Source: Nocardia fluminea (GTDB lineage Bacteria > Actinomycetota > Actinomycetes > Mycobacteriales > Mycobacteriaceae). Taken from it: a DNA stretch of 64,000 nucleotides. Positions 8,804 to 17,259 of this stretch are shown piece after piece; position 1 is the stretch's first letter, and every line of letters starts with the position of its first letter. The notes beneath the pieces are model-generated. The model did no database searches, was not told the origin of the DNA, and worked only from the letters and a program-made list of their open reading frames with translations. Position numbers and translations under genes: made by a program. The stretch is from the NCBI RefSeq assembly GCF_002846365.1, contig NZ_PJMW01000002.1, forward strand, positions 1,054,001 to 1,118,000, in the 5' to 3' direction.

Positions 8804-9883
8804 TCAGAACCTGGGGTGGTCGCCCAGCAGCACCGCACGCGGCGCTTCGACATCGGCGGCCTTCTTGACCTGACCCAGGGTCCAGCAGTCGATGTGGCGG
8901 GCGGTGAGCACCGCCAGCGCACGATCAGCATCCTCGGGCGCCACGATCGCGACCATGCCGACGCCCATGTTGAACGTCTTCTCCATCTCGATCCGCTCGA
9001 CGCGGCCGCGCTGGGCGATCATCTTGAACACCGGAGCCGGGTTCCAGGTGCCACGATCCAGCTCGGCGACCAGACCCGCGGGCAGCACGCGCGCCAGGTT
9101 GGCGGCCAGGCCACCACCGGTGACGTGCGAGAAGGTGCGCACATCGGTTTCGGCGATCAGTGCGAGGCAGTCCTTGGCGTAGATGCGGGTCGGCTCGAGC
9201 AGTTCCTCACCGAGGGTGCGGCCGAACTCCTCGACGTACCCGGTGAGCGACATGCGGTCGATGTCGAGCAGCACCTTGCGCGCCAGGCTGTAGCCGTTGG
9301 AGTGCAGGCCCGAGGAGCCCATGGCGATGACGACATCGCCGGGACGCACCCGGTCGGGGCCGAGGACCGCGTCGGCCTCGACGACACCGACGCCGGTGGC
9401 GGACAGGTCGTAGTCGTCGGGATCCATCAGACCCGGGTGCTCGGCGGTCTCACCGCCGAGCAGTGCGCAGCCGGCCTTGATGCAGCCCTCGGCGATGCCG
9501 GAGACCAGCTCGGCGACCTTCTCCGGGATGACCTTGCCGATGGCGATGTAGTCCTGCAGGAACAGCGGCTCGGCGCCACACACCACCAGGTCGTCGACGA
9601 CCATGGCGACCAGGTCGAGGCCGACGGTGTCGTGCTTGTCCAGCGCCTGGGCGACGGCGATCTTGGTGCCCACGCCGTCGGTGGAGGCGGCGAGCAGCGG
9701 CTCCCGGTACCCGCCCTTGAGCGCGAACAGCCCGGCGAAGCCGCCGATACCGCCCTGCACCTCGGGTCGGCTGGCCTTCCTGGCCAATGGTCCGAACAAT
9801 TCGACGGCGCGGTCACCGGCTTCGATGCTCACGCCCGCCGCAGCGTAGGAAGCGCCTGCACCGCTGGGTGTCTGTTCAGTCAT
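8804..9883 (-). CDS. purM: Phosphoribosylformylglycinamidine cyclo-ligase (AIR synthetase)
   Basis: Catalyses ATP-dependent closure of FGAM to 5-aminoimidazole ribotide, step 5 of purine synthesis. The 359-residue product (from ATG 9883) has GASYAAAGVSIEAGDRAVE at the N-terminus, the conserved STDGVGTKI (about residues 62-70), MVVDDLVVCGAEPLFLQDYIA and GLHSNGYSL. A TTG six codons upstream (9901) is in frame but MTEQ is the more natural start. Transcribed from its own promoter (-10 at 9929-9934) with about 40 bases of leader. Upstream in the same direction is a peptide ABC importer, which separates purM from purF. Confidence 0.96.
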   Translation of the reverse strand: MTEQTPSGAGASYAAAGVSIEAGDRAVELFGPLARKASRPEVQGGIGGFAGLFALKGGYREPLLAASTDGVGTKIAVAQALDKHDTVGLDLVAMVVDDLVVCGAEPLFLQDYIAIGKVIPEKVAELVSGIAEGCIKAGCALLGGETAEHPGLMDPDDYDLSATGVGVVEADAVLGPDRVRPGDVVIAMGSSGLHSNGYSLARKVLLDIDRMSLTGYVEEFGRTLGEELLEPTRIYAKDCLALIAETDVRTFSHVTGGGLAANLARVLPAGLVAELDRGTWNPAPVFKMIAQRGRVERIEMEKTFNMGVGMVAIVAPEDADRALAVLTARHIDCWTLGQVKKAADVEAPRAVLLGDHPRF

Positions 9884-9928
9884 TGTGGGGGAAAGCTCCA
9901 AACCGAATCGGCGGATAGATGCCTAGTA

Positions 9929-9934
9929 ACTCTA
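9929..9934 (-). promoter_or_regulatory. -10 element of purM (TAGAGT)
   Basis: TAGAGT on the - strand, about 45 bases upstream of the purM ATG and within the gap after the ABC ATPase gene. No clear -35. Confidence 0.45.
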
Positions 9935-9971
9935 AGTGATCCACCAGTCCGGGTCTCGTGCGGCTCCTAGC

Positions 9972-11636
9972 TCATTGTTCCAGTTGAGTGGCGAATGTGG
10001 CGGCGATCTCGGCGCGGCGGCGCCGCTGTTCCACCGGGTCGGGGACCGGAACGGCGGCGACGAGGCGGCGGGTGTACTCGTGCCGTGGGTTCCGCAGGAT
10101 CTGTTCGTTGTCGCCCTCCTCGACGCAGGAGCCCTCGCGCAGAACCATGATCCGGTCCGCGAGCTGGTCGACGACGGCGAGGTCGTGGCTGATGAACAGA
10201 CACGCCCAACCGCATCCTCGCTGGAGTTCGGCGAACAGTTCGAGCACCGCCGCCTGCACCGAGACGTCGAGCGCGCTGGTCGGCTCGTCGGCGACGAGCA
10301 GATCGGGGTCGAGCACGAGGGCCCGCGCCAGACTGGCCCGCTGCCGCTGCCCGCCGGACAGTTCGTGCGGGTACCGATTCTCGGTGCCCGCGGGCAGCCG
10401 CACGTCGTCGAGCAGGTGCCTGACTCGCGCGCGGACGCTCGCCTTGTCACCGATGCCGTGCACGACCAAGGGCTCGGCGACACACTCGCCGACGGTCAGG
10501 CGCGGATTGAGCGAGCCGGCCGGGTCCTGGAAGACGAACCCGAACCGCCGCCGGATCGGGCGCAGCTTGCGCTGGGACAGCTCCGCGATGTCCTGTCCGC
10601 GAATCAGCACGTGCCCCTCGCTCGGCCGTTGCAGCGCGGCCACACAGCGCCCGATGGTCGACTTGCCCGACCCCGACTCGCCGACCAGTCCCAGGGTCTC
10701 CCCCGGCCGGATCTGCAAGCTGACGCCGTCGACGGCACGGAAGTCGGGCCGGCCGAACGGCCCGGGGAACGTGACGACCAGATCCTTCACATCGAGCACC
10801 GGCTCCACGGTCCGGTCGATCGCGGGCCGCTCGACGGTCGCCGCACCGAGATGCGGCACGGCATCGAGCAACGCCCTGGTGTATTCGGCCTTGGGACTGG
10901 CGAACAGCTCGTGCACGGGCGCCTGTTCGACCACCTCCCCGGCACGCATCACCACCACCCGGTCCGCGAGGTCCGCCACCACCCCCATGTTGTGGGTGAT
11001 CAGCACGATCGCACTGCCGAGCCGGTCGCGCAGATCGCGCAGCAGTTCCAGGATCTCGGCCTGCACGGTGACATCGAGCGCGGTGGTCGGTTCGTCGGCG
11101 ATGATCACCTTCGGCTCACACGAGATGGCGATCGCGATCATCACACGCTGCTTCTGCCCGCCGGAGAGCTGGTGTGGGTAGTAGTCGACGCGCTGCTCGG
11201 GATCGGGGAGCCCGACCAGGCGCAAGAGACCGATCGCCTTGGCCTTGGCCGCTTTTCGGCCCATCCCGCTGTGCGCGCGCAGCGCTTCGCAGATCTGGAA
11301 GCCGACGGTGAACAGTGGGTCCAGCGCCCGCGCCGGTTCCTGGAACACCATCGACACTTCGCCGCCGCGCAGCGCGGTGAGCTGACGTTCGGTCATCGAG
11401 GTGACCGGCCGGTCCCCGATGGTCACCAGCCCGCGCACCGACGCGGAATGCGGCAGCAGCCCGATGGCGGTGCGCGAACTCACCGATTTGCCCGAACCGG
11501 ACTCGCCGACGATGGCGAGCACCTCACCGGGGAAAACCTCGTAGGACACATCGCGCACCGCGTTCACGGGTCCGCTGTCGGTCGAGAAGGTGACCGACAG
11601 CCCCGAAACCGCCAGTGCGGCAGTCTTTTCACTCAT
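9972..11636 (-). CDS. Peptide/nickel-type ABC importer ATPase, two fused ATPase domains (DppDF-like)
   Basis: Energises uptake of oligopeptides or similar solutes. The 554-residue protein (from ATG 11636) is two complete ABC ATPases in tandem: domain 1 with GESGSGKSVS, LSGGQKQR and EPTTALD; domain 2 with GESGSGKSTIG, LSGGQRQR and EPTSALD. Both catalytic sets look intact, so both sites should hydrolyse ATP. Usually these are two genes (dppD, dppF); the fused form is common in actinobacteria. The start overlaps the permease gene stop by 8 bases, which argues against the longer frame from 11669. Confidence 0.9.
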   Translation of the reverse strand: MSEKTAALAVSGLSVTFSTDSGPVNAVRDVSYEVFPGEVLAIVGESGSGKSVSSRTAIGLLPHSASVRGLVTIGDRPVTSMTERQLTALRGGEVSMVFQEPARALDPLFTVGFQICEALRAHSGMGRKAAKAKAIGLLRLVGLPDPEQRVDYYPHQLSGGQKQRVMIAIAISCEPKVIIADEPTTALDVTVQAEILELLRDLRDRLGSAIVLITHNMGVVADLADRVVVMRAGEVVEQAPVHELFASPKAEYTRALLDAVPHLGAATVERPAIDRTVEPVLDVKDLVVTFPGPFGRPDFRAVDGVSLQIRPGETLGLVGESGSGKSTIGRCVAALQRPSEGHVLIRGQDIAELSQRKLRPIRRRFGFVFQDPAGSLNPRLTVGECVAEPLVVHGIGDKASVRARVRHLLDDVRLPAGTENRYPHELSGGQRQRASLARALVLDPDLLVADEPTSALDVSVQAAVLELFAELQRGCGWACLFISHDLAVVDQLADRIMVLREGSCVEEGDNEQILRNPRHEYTRRLVAAVPVPDPVEQRRRRAEIAATFATQLEQ

Positions 11637-12579
11637 CGACTGTTTCCTTGTCTGCCGAGGTGACCGCACGCCGGGTGCGCAGCAACGGGTTCAGCGTCTC
11701 GTCGAGGCTTTCGCCGACCAGCGTCATCCCGAGCACCACCAGCACGATCGCGGTGCCGGGGAAGATCGAGGTCCACCAGATGCCGTTGGAGACATCGTTG
11801 AGCGCCTTGTTCAGGTCGTAGCCCCACTCGGCGGCCTGGGTGGGTTCGATGCCGAACCCGAGGAAGCCGAGCGCGGCGAGGGTGAGGATGGCGTCGGCGG
11901 CATTGATCGTGACGATCACCGGCAGCGAGCCGGTGACGTTGGACAGGATGTGGCGGAACATGATTCGCGTCGTCGATGCGCCCGTGACCCGGGCGGCGTC
12001 CACGTACGGCTCGGTCTTCACCGCGACCGTGGCGTTGCGCACCACCCGGAAGTACTGCGGCACATAGACAACCGTGATCGCGATGGCCGCCGACAGCATG
12101 CCGCCGAGACTGCTCGACGTGCCACCCGCGACGACGATCGACACCACGATGGCCAGCAGCAGCGACGGGAACGCGTAGACGGCGTCCATGATCAGCACCA
12201 GCGTCTTGTCGATCCAGCGCCCGACGAATCCCGACAGCAGTCCCAGCGGCACGCCGATCAGCAGCGACAGCGTCACCGAGATCGCGATCACCAGCAGCGC
12301 GGTGCGCGCACCGAACAGCACGCGCGAGAGCACGTCCTCGCTGCGCACCGAAGTACCGAACCAGTGCTCGGCCGAAGGACCCTGCTGCGGCACGAAAGCC
12401 ACATCGTCAGCGGAGTTCTGGGCCAGCCCGTAGGGCGCGAGCAACGGCGCGAACGCCGCCACGAACACGAACACAGCGACCAGCACCAGCCCGGTGATCA
12501 GGGTGACCCGTTGCAGCCCCGAGGTTTTCGACAGCAGTTCGGCGCCGGGCAGACGCCGGCGTTGCACAGCGGTGGCCAT
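11629..12579 (-). CDS. Peptide ABC importer permease (DppC-like)
   Basis: Inner-membrane permease of the peptide/nickel ABC importer. The 316-residue product has a cytoplasmic basic start, a first helix around residues 25-48, the OppC N-terminal segment APLLAPYGL, then the BPD_transp domain with the EAA-type loop ASTTRIMFRHILSNV around residues 205-220 that contacts the ATPase. Its ATG directly abuts the stop of the upstream permease gene, and its stop overlaps the ATPase start, so subunits are made in a coupled fashion. Confidence 0.9.
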   Translation of the reverse strand: MATAVQRRRLPGAELLSKTSGLQRVTLITGLVLVAVFVFVAAFAPLLAPYGLAQNSADDVAFVPQQGPSAEHWFGTSVRSEDVLSRVLFGARTALLVIAISVTLSLLIGVPLGLLSGFVGRWIDKTLVLIMDAVYAFPSLLLAIVVSIVVAGGTSSSLGGMLSAAIAITVVYVPQYFRVVRNATVAVKTEPYVDAARVTGASTTRIMFRHILSNVTGSLPVIVTINAADAILTLAALGFLGFGIEPTQAAEWGYDLNKALNDVSNGIWWTSIFPGTAIVLVVLGMTLVGESLDETLNPLLRTRRAVTSADKETVDE

Positions 12580-13620
12580 CTAGAACCTCACCCTCGGGTC
12601 GATCAGCGCGACGACGGCGTCGACGACGAAACTCATCACCGCGACGACCAGCGCGATGAACGCCACGATGCCCTGTACCGCGATGAAGTCGCGGGCGCGC
12701 AGATACTCGGCGAGCTGATAGCCGAGGCCTTTCCATTCGAACGTGGTCTCGGTGAGCACCGCACCGCCGAGCATCATCGCGATGCACATGCCCATCACCG
12801 TGATGATCGGGATCAGCGCGTTGCGCACCGCGTGCCTGCCGGTGACCACTCGCGTGGACAGCCCACGCGCCCGTGCCGCCTCGACGAAGTCGCTGCGCAG
12901 CGTCTGGATCAGGTTCACCCGCACCAGCCGCAGGAAGATGCCGCCGGTGAGCAGCCCGAGAGCCACCGCGGGCAGCACCGCGTGCTCGAGGACGTCGAGC
13001 ACGTAGGACGGTTCGCCGTAGAGGATCGCATCGATGATCAGGATGTTGGTCTTGGGCGAGACGTGTTGCAGCGCGAGCTCTACGTCGGTGCTGGCCCGCC
13101 CGCCGACCGGGAACCAGCCCAGCCACACCGAGAAGATCAGCTTGAGCAGCATGCCCACGAAGAACACCGGCGCCGCGTAGGCCAGCACCGCCGAGAAGCG
13201 CAGGAACGCGTCCGAGGGCGTATCCCGGTGTGTCGCGGCGTATCTGCCCAGGGGAACACCGACGGCGAACGCCACGAGCAGACCCCAGAAGACGAGCTCG
13301 AAGGTGGCGGCACCGTAGGTGATCACCACATCGCTGATCGCCTGGTTGTCCTGGGTCCGCCCGAAGTCACCGTGCAGAAAACCGGTGATGTACTCCCAAT
13401 ACTGCGTCAGGATGGGCCGATTGAGCCCTGCGGCTTCCTTACGGTCCTCGATCTGATCCTGGGTCAGCCGGCCACCCATGGCCGCGCTGATCGGGTCACC
13501 GATCACCCGCATCAGGAAGAACACCACTGTCACCAGCAACCACGCGGTCGGCAGGATCAGCAGCAGCCGAATCAGCAGGTACCGCAGCAAAGCCACCTGG
13601 CGGGAACCCCCGCCGCGCAT
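12580..13620 (-). CDS. Peptide ABC importer permease (DppB-like)
   Basis: Partner permease of the importer. The 346-residue product opens with a basic tail and helix (LLRYLLIRLLLILPTAWLLV), the family motif TQYWEYITGFLHGDFG near residue 80, and the EAA loop ARARGLSTRVVTGRHAVRNA before the last helices. Start ATG 13620 is chosen because the frame upstream of it belongs to the terminator hairpin and the binding-protein gene. Separated from the binding-protein gene by a 53-base gap filled by a strong hairpin. Confidence 0.9.
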   Translation of the reverse strand: MRGGGSRQVALLRYLLIRLLLILPTAWLLVTVVFFLMRVIGDPISAAMGGRLTQDQIEDRKEAAGLNRPILTQYWEYITGFLHGDFGRTQDNQAISDVVITYGAATFELVFWGLLVAFAVGVPLGRYAATHRDTPSDAFLRFSAVLAYAAPVFFVGMLLKLIFSVWLGWFPVGGRASTDVELALQHVSPKTNILIIDAILYGEPSYVLDVLEHAVLPAVALGLLTGGIFLRLVRVNLIQTLRSDFVEAARARGLSTRVVTGRHAVRNALIPIITVMGMCIAMMLGGAVLTETTFEWKGLGYQLAEYLRARDFIAVQGIVAFIALVVAVMSFVVDAVVALIDPRVRF

Positions 13621-13630
13621 CCACCCGAAA

Positions 13631-13663
13631 CGCCGCGCCCGGATCCGTGATCCGGGCGCGGCG
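13631..13663 (-). terminator. Intra-operon hairpin between binding-protein and permease genes
   Basis: Perfect 15-bp stem (13631-13645 with 13649-13663) and 3-base loop, 10 bases downstream of the binding-protein stop and 11 bases upstream of the permease start. Such hairpins typically act as partial terminators or 3' stabilisers that keep the binding protein in excess over the permeases. Confidence 0.75.
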
Positions 13664-13673
13664 GCAACGTCAC

Positions 13674-15281
13674 TCACTTGCTCAGGACCGTGAACCGGAA
13701 CTTGAACGAGCCGTCGAGGGTCTGATCGACGCCGTTGACGCCCGGCTTCGACACCGCGACCTGCTTGCCCGAGAGCAGCGGCAGGGTCGGCAGGAAGTTC
13801 TGCGCCAGATCGGTCTGGATCTTCTTCAGCAACTCGGCGCGCTTGGTGGGGTCGCCCTCGGTGGTCTCGGCGGTGAGCTGGGCGTTGATGCCGGGGTTCT
13901 CGAAGTGCGACTGCAGGAAGTTGTTCGGGCCGAAGAACGGCGTCAGGTAGTTGTCGGCGTCCGGGAAGTCCGGGAACCAGCCGAACTGGTACATCGGGTA
14001 ACCGTCGGAGGCGCGCTCCTTCTGGTAGGTCACCCACTCGGTGGACTGCAGGTTCACCTTGAACAGACCCGAGGCCTCGAGCTGCGACTTGACCGCCGCG
14101 TACTCCTCGGAGGAACTCGACCCGTAGTGGTCGGGGTTGTACTGCAGGTTCAGCGTCACCGGGGTGGCGACGCCGGCATCGGCGAGGAACTTCGCGGCCG
14201 CGGCCTTGTCCGGCTTGGCACCGTAGAGGTCCTTGAGCGGCTCGGCCGATCCGGCCATGCCCGCCGGCACGTAACCGAAGGCGGGCTGATAGGTGCCCTT
14301 GTAGACGCCGTTGGCCAGTGCCTCACGGTCGACGGAGGACGCGAATGCCTTGCGCACGGCCAGTTTCTGCTCCGGGGTGTTGCCCGGCATGGTGTTCATG
14401 TTGAACACCACATACCGCAGCTCACCGCCGGGGCCGTCGGTGACCTTCACCTTGGAATCGGCGCGCAGGGAGTCGATGTCGGTGGGGGTGAACGAGCGGT
14501 AGCCGACGTCGATGGCGCCGTTCTGCAGGTCGAGCTTCAGGTTGTCGGAGGTGGCGTAGTACTTGGTCGACACCGTCTCGGTCTTCGGTGTGCCGAGGAT
14601 GCCCTGGTAATCGGGGTTGGCCCGGTACTCCACGAGCTTGTTCTTGTCGTAACTCGAGATCGTGTACGGGCCGGAGTAACCCTTGGCCTCGACGACCTCG
14701 TCGTCGGTGGCGACCTTGTCGGCCGGGAACACCGCTTCGTCGACGATGGGGCCCGCCTGGGTCGGCAGGATGGTGGGGAAGGTCTGGTCGTTGGCGACCT
14801 TCAGCGTGAACGCGACGGTGAGATCGTCGACCACATCGGTCTTCTCGAGATTGCCGAGCAGCGACGCGGGACCGTGCGGATCGTTGATCTTCACCATCCG
14901 GTCGAAGGAGAACTTCACGCTCTTCGCGGTGAGCGGGTTACCGCTGGCGAATTTCAGTCCGGACTTGATCTTGCAGGTGTACACAGTGGGAGTGGTGAAT
15001 TCGCACTTTTCCGCCGCGTCGGGCTTGGGCGTGGTATCGCCCGGTGCGAAGTTCAGCAGATACGAATAGATCTGGTTCTCCACCAGCAGCGAGCCGTTGT
15101 CGTACGCCGCGGCCGGATCGAGCGAGAAGATCTTGTCGGTGGTGCCGACGACCAGGCCCGCGCCGGAGCCCGCCTCATCGGTCCGGCCGGAGCCACAACC
15201 GGCCAGCGCGGCGGCGACAGCGGCGGTAATACCCACTGCGGCAATTCGTTTCGCGCGCATGCTTCGTGCCTTGTTCAACAT
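13674..15281 (-). CDS. Peptide ABC importer substrate-binding lipoprotein (SBP_bac_5)
   Basis: Extracellular, lipid-anchored receptor of the importer. From ATG 15281 the 535-residue product has a basic n-region, a hydrophobic stretch and a lipobox LAGC followed by GSGRTDEAGS, so Cys28 or so is acylated. The mature part is a family 5 solute-binding protein: SLDPAAAYDN, the long middle lobe, and DGYPMYQFGWFPDFPDADNYL near the C-terminus. An alternative ATG at 15260 (MRAKR) would give the same mature protein. First gene of the operon, preceded by a relatively AT-rich 250-base gap. Substrate cannot be read from sequence. Confidence 0.9.
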   Translation of the reverse strand: MLNKARSMRAKRIAAVGITAAVAAALAGCGSGRTDEAGSGAGLVVGTTDKIFSLDPAAAYDNGSLLVENQIYSYLLNFAPGDTTPKPDAAEKCEFTTPTVYTCKIKSGLKFASGNPLTAKSVKFSFDRMVKINDPHGPASLLGNLEKTDVVDDLTVAFTLKVANDQTFPTILPTQAGPIVDEAVFPADKVATDDEVVEAKGYSGPYTISSYDKNKLVEYRANPDYQGILGTPKTETVSTKYYATSDNLKLDLQNGAIDVGYRSFTPTDIDSLRADSKVKVTDGPGGELRYVVFNMNTMPGNTPEQKLAVRKAFASSVDREALANGVYKGTYQPAFGYVPAGMAGSAEPLKDLYGAKPDKAAAAKFLADAGVATPVTLNLQYNPDHYGSSSSEEYAAVKSQLEASGLFKVNLQSTEWVTYQKERASDGYPMYQFGWFPDFPDADNYLTPFFGPNNFLQSHFENPGINAQLTAETTEGDPTKRAELLKKIQTDLAQNFLPTLPLLSGKQVAVSKPGVNGVDQTLDGSFKFRFTVLSK

Positions 15282-15484
15282 CAGGTCCCATTCTCGAACG
15301 CCGCGCAGCCGTCGCCCCCGGATCACGGAGGCGACGACTACATGGTGAGCTAGCGATATAACGAGGGACCGTACAGGTGAACCATTACCGCCCAGTTTCA
15401 AATGGTCCGAATTATTGCCGCCATGTTATGAACTAATCTTACGTAATTGCCGGTCAACGGAATTACTCTCGTACACAACGCAAA
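15282..15484. other. Intergenic region upstream of the peptide importer operon
   Basis: About 200 bases, clearly more AT-rich than its surroundings, with no credible gene. It should contain the promoter of the importer operon (- strand); a TTGAAA at about 15396-15401 is a candidate -35 but I could not assign a convincing -10. Confidence 0.5.
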
Positions 15485-15517
15485 AGGGGCCGATCAGGTT
15501 TATCCTGTCCGGCCCCT
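15485..15517 (-). terminator. Rho-independent terminator of purF
   Basis: On the - strand: AGGGGCCG ... CGGCCCCT stem of 8 bp (15510-15517 with 15485-15492), a 2-base internal mismatch, 4 more pairs, a 5-base loop, then TTTT (15482-15485). It begins 17 bases after the purF stop. One of the few terminators here with a real T-run. Confidence 0.85.
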
Positions 15518-15533
15518 CTTGTGCGGTGTGTTG

Positions 15534-17114
15534 CTATGGACGACTCAGCGCGTCCACGTTGGCGTTCTCGCCGAGCAGCTTCGACTCCGCCTTGCCCGAG
15601 AGCATCCCCTCGAGCACGTTCTTGCCGATGGCGGCCTCCGGCGGCAGTTCGATCGGGTAGTCGCCGGTGAAGCAGGCGGTGCACAGACGCGAGCGCGGCT
15701 GCTCCGTGGCGGCGATCATGCCCTCGGTGGAGACGTAGCCGAGGGTGTCGGCGCCGATCGAGCGACGCACGTTCTCGACCATGTCGGCGTAGCTGTCGTC
15801 GGCGCCGGTGCCGTTGGCGATCAGCTCCGCGCGCGAGGCGAAGTCGATGCCGTAGAAGCAGGGCCACTTCACCGGCGGTGACGCGATACGCACATGGATC
15901 TCGAGCGCACCGGCCTCGCGCAGCATGCGGATCAGTGCGCGCTGGGTGTTGCCGCGCACGATGGAGTCGTCCACGACGATGAGCCGCTTGCCCCGGATCA
16001 CTTCGCGCAGCGGGTTGAGCTTGAGGCGGATACCGAGCTGACGGATCGTCTGGCTGGGCTGGATGAAGGTGCGGCCCACGTAGGCGTTCTTCATCAGGCC
16101 CTGGCCGTACGGAATGCCGGAGCCCTGGGCGTAGCCGACCGCGGCGGGCGTACCCGACTCGGGCACCGGGATCACCAGATCGGCGTCGACCGGCGACTCC
16201 TTGGCCAGCTTGCGGCCGATCTCGACGCGGGTGGAGTGCACCGAGCGACCGGCGATCGTGGTGTCGGGGCGGGCCAGGTACACGTACTCGAAGACGCAAC
16301 CCTTGGGCTCCGGGTTGGCGAAACGCATGGAGCGCACACCGTCGGAGTCGATGGCCAGCAGCTCGCCCGGCTCGATCTCGCGGACGAACGCGGCGCCGAC
16401 GATGTCGAGCGCGGCGGTCTCGGACGCGACGACCCAGCCGCGATCGAGCCTGCCCAGCACCAGCGGGCGCACGCCGTGCGGGTCACGCGCGGCGTAGAGG
16501 GTGTGCTCGTCCATGAAGGTGAGGCAGAACGCGCCACGCAGCTGCGGCAGCAGCTCCATCGCGGCGGCCTCGATGCTGGAATCGGCCGAGGCGTGCGCCA
16601 GCAGCGCGGTGACGATGTCGGAATCGGAGGTGGCGCCGGTCATCTGCGGGCGGCCGTCGATCACACCGGCGCCGATCAGGCCGAGTTCGCGTGCGCGACC
16701 GGCCAATTCGGCGGTGTTGACCAGGTTGCCGTTGTGGCCGAGCGCCAGGCCGGAGCCGACGGAGGTGGTGCGGAAGATCGGCTGCGCGTTCTCCCAGGTG
16801 ACCCCACCGGTGGTGGAGTAGCGACAGTGTCCGACGGCGATATGCCCCGGCATTGCCGCGAGCGTCTGCTCGTCGAAGACCTGGGAGACCAGGCCGAGAT
16901 CCTTGAAGACCAGGATCTGGGAACCATCGGAAACGGCGATACCGGCCGCCTCCTGCCCGCGATGTTGCAGGGCGTACAGGCCGTAATAGGTGAGCTTGGC
17001 CACGTCTTCGTCGGGAGCCCAGACGCCGAAGACGCCACACTCCTCGCGAGGGTCGTGTTCGATCTCGTCTGGGGTATTGGGCGTGGGGACGATCGTGGGA
17101 TCGACGTCGGTCAC
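15534..17114 (-). CDS. purF: Amidophosphoribosyltransferase
   Basis: Committed step of purine synthesis: PRPP + glutamine to 5-phosphoribosylamine. The 526-residue product from GTG 17114 has a short propeptide and then the N-terminal nucleophile CGVFGVW (Cys26 of the precursor), so it should be processed like the Bacillus-type enzyme. The PRPP motif VVDDSIVRGNT and the Cys residues in KWPCFYGID and CTACFTGDYP (4Fe-4S ligands) are present. GTG 17114 is chosen for the GGGAG ribosome site 7 bases upstream; a longer frame to 17147 is less likely. Own promoter and terminator flank it. Confidence 0.96.
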   Translation of the reverse strand: MTDVDPTIVPTPNTPDEIEHDPREECGVFGVWAPDEDVAKLTYYGLYALQHRGQEAAGIAVSDGSQILVFKDLGLVSQVFDEQTLAAMPGHIAVGHCRYSTTGGVTWENAQPIFRTTSVGSGLALGHNGNLVNTAELAGRARELGLIGAGVIDGRPQMTGATSDSDIVTALLAHASADSSIEAAAMELLPQLRGAFCLTFMDEHTLYAARDPHGVRPLVLGRLDRGWVVASETAALDIVGAAFVREIEPGELLAIDSDGVRSMRFANPEPKGCVFEYVYLARPDTTIAGRSVHSTRVEIGRKLAKESPVDADLVIPVPESGTPAAVGYAQGSGIPYGQGLMKNAYVGRTFIQPSQTIRQLGIRLKLNPLREVIRGKRLIVVDDSIVRGNTQRALIRMLREAGALEIHVRIASPPVKWPCFYGIDFASRAELIANGTGADDSYADMVENVRRSIGADTLGYVSTEGMIAATEQPRSRLCTACFTGDYPIELPPEAAIGKNVLEGMLSGKAESKLLGENANVDALSRP

Positions 17115-17152
17115 CGTTTGCTCCCTGTTCGGGCGGGCTGGGGGCACTCGTC

Positions 17153-17158
17153 AGTCTA
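17153..17158 (-). promoter_or_regulatory. -10 element of purF (TAGACT)
   Basis: TAGACT on the - strand gives a predicted leader of about 32 bases before GTG 17114. The same hexamer is found before purL (27885-27890) and purB (44478-44483). Confidence 0.5.
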
Positions 17159-17246
17159 CGGGTCATCCGCAGCGGGTAGTACGCGCGCTCGCATCCCGGC
17201 AGCAATCCACTGGTCACGAACCCGCCGATCGGCCACACGGAGCTGT

Positions 17247-17252
17247 TACGGT
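17247..17252 (+). promoter_or_regulatory. Leaderless promoter (-10 TACGGT) of the YhgE/Pip-like gene
   Basis: TACGGT ends 7 bases before GTG 17260, so transcription probably begins at the start codon. Confidence 0.4.
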
Positions 17253-17259
17253 GCGGATC

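Noticed and set aside
9884..9901. Longer purM from TTG 9901
   Set aside because: ATG 9883 gives the expected N-terminus and a better match to relatives; TTG would add six unneeded codons.
12580..14037. Extended DppB frame starting at 14037
   Set aside because: The upstream third is an out-of-frame reading of the binding-protein gene and crosses the hairpin; ATG 13620 is the natural start.
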